Below are positions 62,445 to 64,000 of a stretch of DNA of 64,000 nt, in pieces. How positions within the stretch are numbered: the stretch's first letter is position 1; every line of letters starts with the position of its first letter. Under the pieces are notes generated by a model. The model saw nothing but the letters and a program-made list of their open reading frames with translations. It searched no databases and was not told the origin of the DNA. The stretch comes from Megamonas funiformis (GTDB lineage: Bacteria > Bacillota > Negativicutes > Selenomonadales > Selenomonadaceae), in assembly GCF_010669225.1 (NCBI RefSeq), contig NZ_CP048627.1:1377292-1441291 (forward strand). Direction: 5' to 3'. The position numbers and the translations under genes were made by a program.

Positions 62445-64000
62445 TTATTTTGCGTTTTTACGTAAACGTCCACGCTGAGATTTATCAAGAATAGTTTTTC
62501 TTAAACGAATGCTTTCTGGAGTAACTTCTACCATTTCATCTTTGTTGATGAATTCAAGAGCCTGTTCAAGACTTAAAAGACGAGGTGGAGTTAAGCGAAT
62601 AGCTTCATCAGAAGAAGAAGAACGCATATTGGAAACATTTTTCTTCTTACATGGATTTACGTCCATATCAAGTTCACGAGTATTTTCCCCAATAATCATA
62701 CCTTCATAAACCATTTGGTTTGGAGAAATGAACATTACACCACGGTCTTGAAGAGTATAAATACCGTATGGAGTTGTTTCACCTTGTTCAAATGCTACTA
62801 AAGAACCACGGCTACGACCTGGAATATCACCTTTATATGGAGCATATCCACGGAATACATGGTTCATAATACCATTACCTTTTGTATTAGTTAAGAATTC
62901 AGAACGGAAACCGATAAGTCCACGTGCAGGAATAGTGAATTCAAGACGTAAATAACCTTTTAATTCAGTCATATTGGAAAGTTCTGCTTTACGAGTACCA
63001 AGGGATTCCATAACTGTACCCATGAATTCTTGAGGTACTTCAATAGTTAAGTTTTCAATTGGTTCACAAAGTTGACCATTGATTTCTTTATAAATAACTT
63101 CTGGTTTACCAATCTGAAGTTCGTATCCTTCACGACGCATTGTTTCAATGAGAATAGAAAGATGTAATTCGCCACGACCAGAAACTTTAAATGTATCTGG
63201 GCTATCTGTTTCTTCAACACATAAGCTTACATTTGTTTCAGTTTCTTTATATAAACGGTCGCGTAAATGACGAGATGTTACAAACTGACCTTCACGACCA
63301 GCAAATGGGCTAGTATTAACACCAAAAGTCATGGACAATGTAGGTTCATCAATATTAATGCTAGGTAAAGCTTCTGGATTTTCAGCATCAGCAACAGTAT
63401 GACCAATACTTGCACTAGGAAGACCAGTAATTGCTACGATTTCACCAAGTTCAGCTTCGCTAACTTCCATACGTTTTAAACCTTGGTAAACATATACTTT
63501 ACCGATACGTTCTTTAGTTTCGCCATCACCACTGATAACTACTACATTTTGACCTTCTTTGATTTTACCACGCATGATACGACCAATAGCTACACGACCA
63601 ACATATTCGTCAGAATCAAGTGTAGTTACCATCATTTGAAGAGGACCTTCTACATCACCCTGTGGAGCTGGAATTTCTTTAATAAGTAAATCCATTAATG
63701 GTTCTAAGCTATCGCTTTCATCATCAAGGTCAAGTTTAGCAATACCATCACGAGCAATTGCGTATACAACAGGGAAATCAAGCTGATCATCATCAGCACC
63801 AAGTTCCATGAAAAGTTCCAAAACTTCGTCATAAACGTCATCAATACGCTGGTCAGGACGGTCAATTTTGTTGATAACAACGATAGGTTTTAAACCTTGT
63901 TCTAAAGCTTTACGTAAAACATATTTAGTCTGAGGCATAGGACCTTCAGAAGCGTCAACTAATAATAAAACGCCATCAACCATGTTGAGTACACGTTCAA
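62445..64000 (-). CDS. typA: Translational GTPase TypA/BipA (5' end outside the window)
   Basis: The C-terminal 517 or so codons of a ribosome-binding GTPase needed for assembly or stress adaptation. Visible are the end of the G domain (NMVDGVLLLVDASEGPMPQT, IVVINKIDRPDQR with NKID), domain II, and the BipA-specific end (GLIGFRSEFLTNTKGNGIMN, then RSRGSLVAFEQGETTPYGIY and PNQMVYEGMIIGENTRELDM). It stops with QRGRLRKNAK. The frame is open through position 64000, so the start and the P-loop are beyond the right edge. The ATG at 63983 is internal. Confidence 0.95.
   Translation of the reverse strand, partial: ERVLNMVDGVLLLVDASEGPMPQTKYVLRKALEQGLKPIVVINKIDRPDQRIDDVYDEVLELFMELGADDDQLDFPVVYAIARDGIAKLDLDDESDSLEPLMDLLIKEIPAPQGDVEGPLQMMVTTLDSDEYVGRVAIGRIMRGKIKEGQNVVVISGDGETKERIGKVYVYQGLKRMEVSEAELGEIVAITGLPSASIGHTVADAENPEALPSINIDEPTLSMTFGVNTSPFAGREGQFVTSRHLRDRLYKETETNVSLCVEETDSPDTFKVSGRGELHLSILIETMRREGYELQIGKPEVIYKEINGQLCEPIENLTIEVPQEFMGTVMESLGTRKAELSNMTELKGYLRLEFTIPARGLIGFRSEFLTNTKGNGIMNHVFRGYAPYKGDIPGRSRGSLVAFEQGETTPYGIYTLQDRGVMFISPNQMVYEGMIIGENTRELDMDVNPCKKKNVSNMRSSSSDEAIRLTPPRLLSLEQALEFINKDEMVEVTPESIRLRKTILDKSQRGRLRKNAK

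Noticed and set aside
1-64000. CRISPR arrays, tRNA and rRNA genes
   Set aside because: No regularly spaced direct repeats, no cloverleaf-like segments and no rRNA-like sequence were seen on either strand.

Overview
The window is AT-rich (roughly one third GC by eye) and looks chromosomal. It has an outer-membrane porin gene of the SLH/OmpM type together with Gram-positive-like housekeeping genes (sepF, smc, ftsY, pckA, a Prp-type protease). That combination points to a diderm Firmicute of the class Negativicutes, most likely Megamonas or a relative. The genus is inference. Three regions stand out.

(1) Positions 1 to about 16,250: a prophage or phage remnant. Its structural genes run right to left on the minus strand: HTH/replication-like protein, small unknown protein, terminase small and large subunits, Prp-like cysteine protease, portal, small unknown protein, scaffold, N4-gp56-like major capsid protein, two short-tail proteins, tail-fibre shaft and distal tail fibre. 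This is a podovirus-like module. The distal fibre ends in an array of interchangeable C-terminal cassettes in both orientations. Each cassette begins at the same 10-bp sequence, ACAGTGGGGA or a one-base variant, in the frame Gln-Trp-Gly or Gln-Trp-Arg. The array continues past the left edge of the window. The capsid and scaffold proteins carry near-N-terminal sequences that match the cleavage motif of the Prp protease encoded beside them. Three to four unknown plus-strand genes and a candidate small RNA lie at the right end.

(2) Positions 16,280 to about 46,000: core and accessory metabolism. In order there are pckA with a divergent LysR gene, a TelA/XpaC pair, an HD hydrolase, a YefM/YoeB toxin-antitoxin pair, and a uracil permease gene split by a TnpB-only IS605-type element. 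These are followed by a guanine-deaminase-like gene and the hlyD-smc-ftsY group. Next comes a catabolic locus with two excellent sigma-54 promoters and its own PrpR-like activator: yjiH-yjiG-iadA, and a symporter-creatininase-aminotransferase operon. Two damaged genes sit next to each other: a Tat-exported DUF362 protein with a single in-frame stop, and an OmpM porin shifted by a GATA tetranucleotide duplication. An alpha-galactosidase with a LacI-type operator over its start region closes this part.

(3) Positions 46,000 to 64,000: ABC-F ATPase, FlK-like thioesterase, dicarboxylate/amino-acid symporter, a beta-L-arabinofuranosidase/GPH-transporter/AraC unit, rnhA, tsaD, TauE, SDR, PH-domain protein, a large PLD-nuclease/helicase, sepF and the 3' part of typA. 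Between tsaD and the TauE gene lies about 450 bp with no gene. It holds two head-to-head copies of an elaborate fold: a terminal hairpin plus a three-way junction. The roughly 50-nt apical loops are nearly the same in both copies, while the stems differ in sequence but stay paired.

The best candidates for undescribed biology are the fibre-cassette array, the paired covarying structures after tsaD, the phage Prp with its substrates, the sigma-54 locus, and the TnpB element with its guide taken from uraA. No rRNA, tRNA or CRISPR array was seen.
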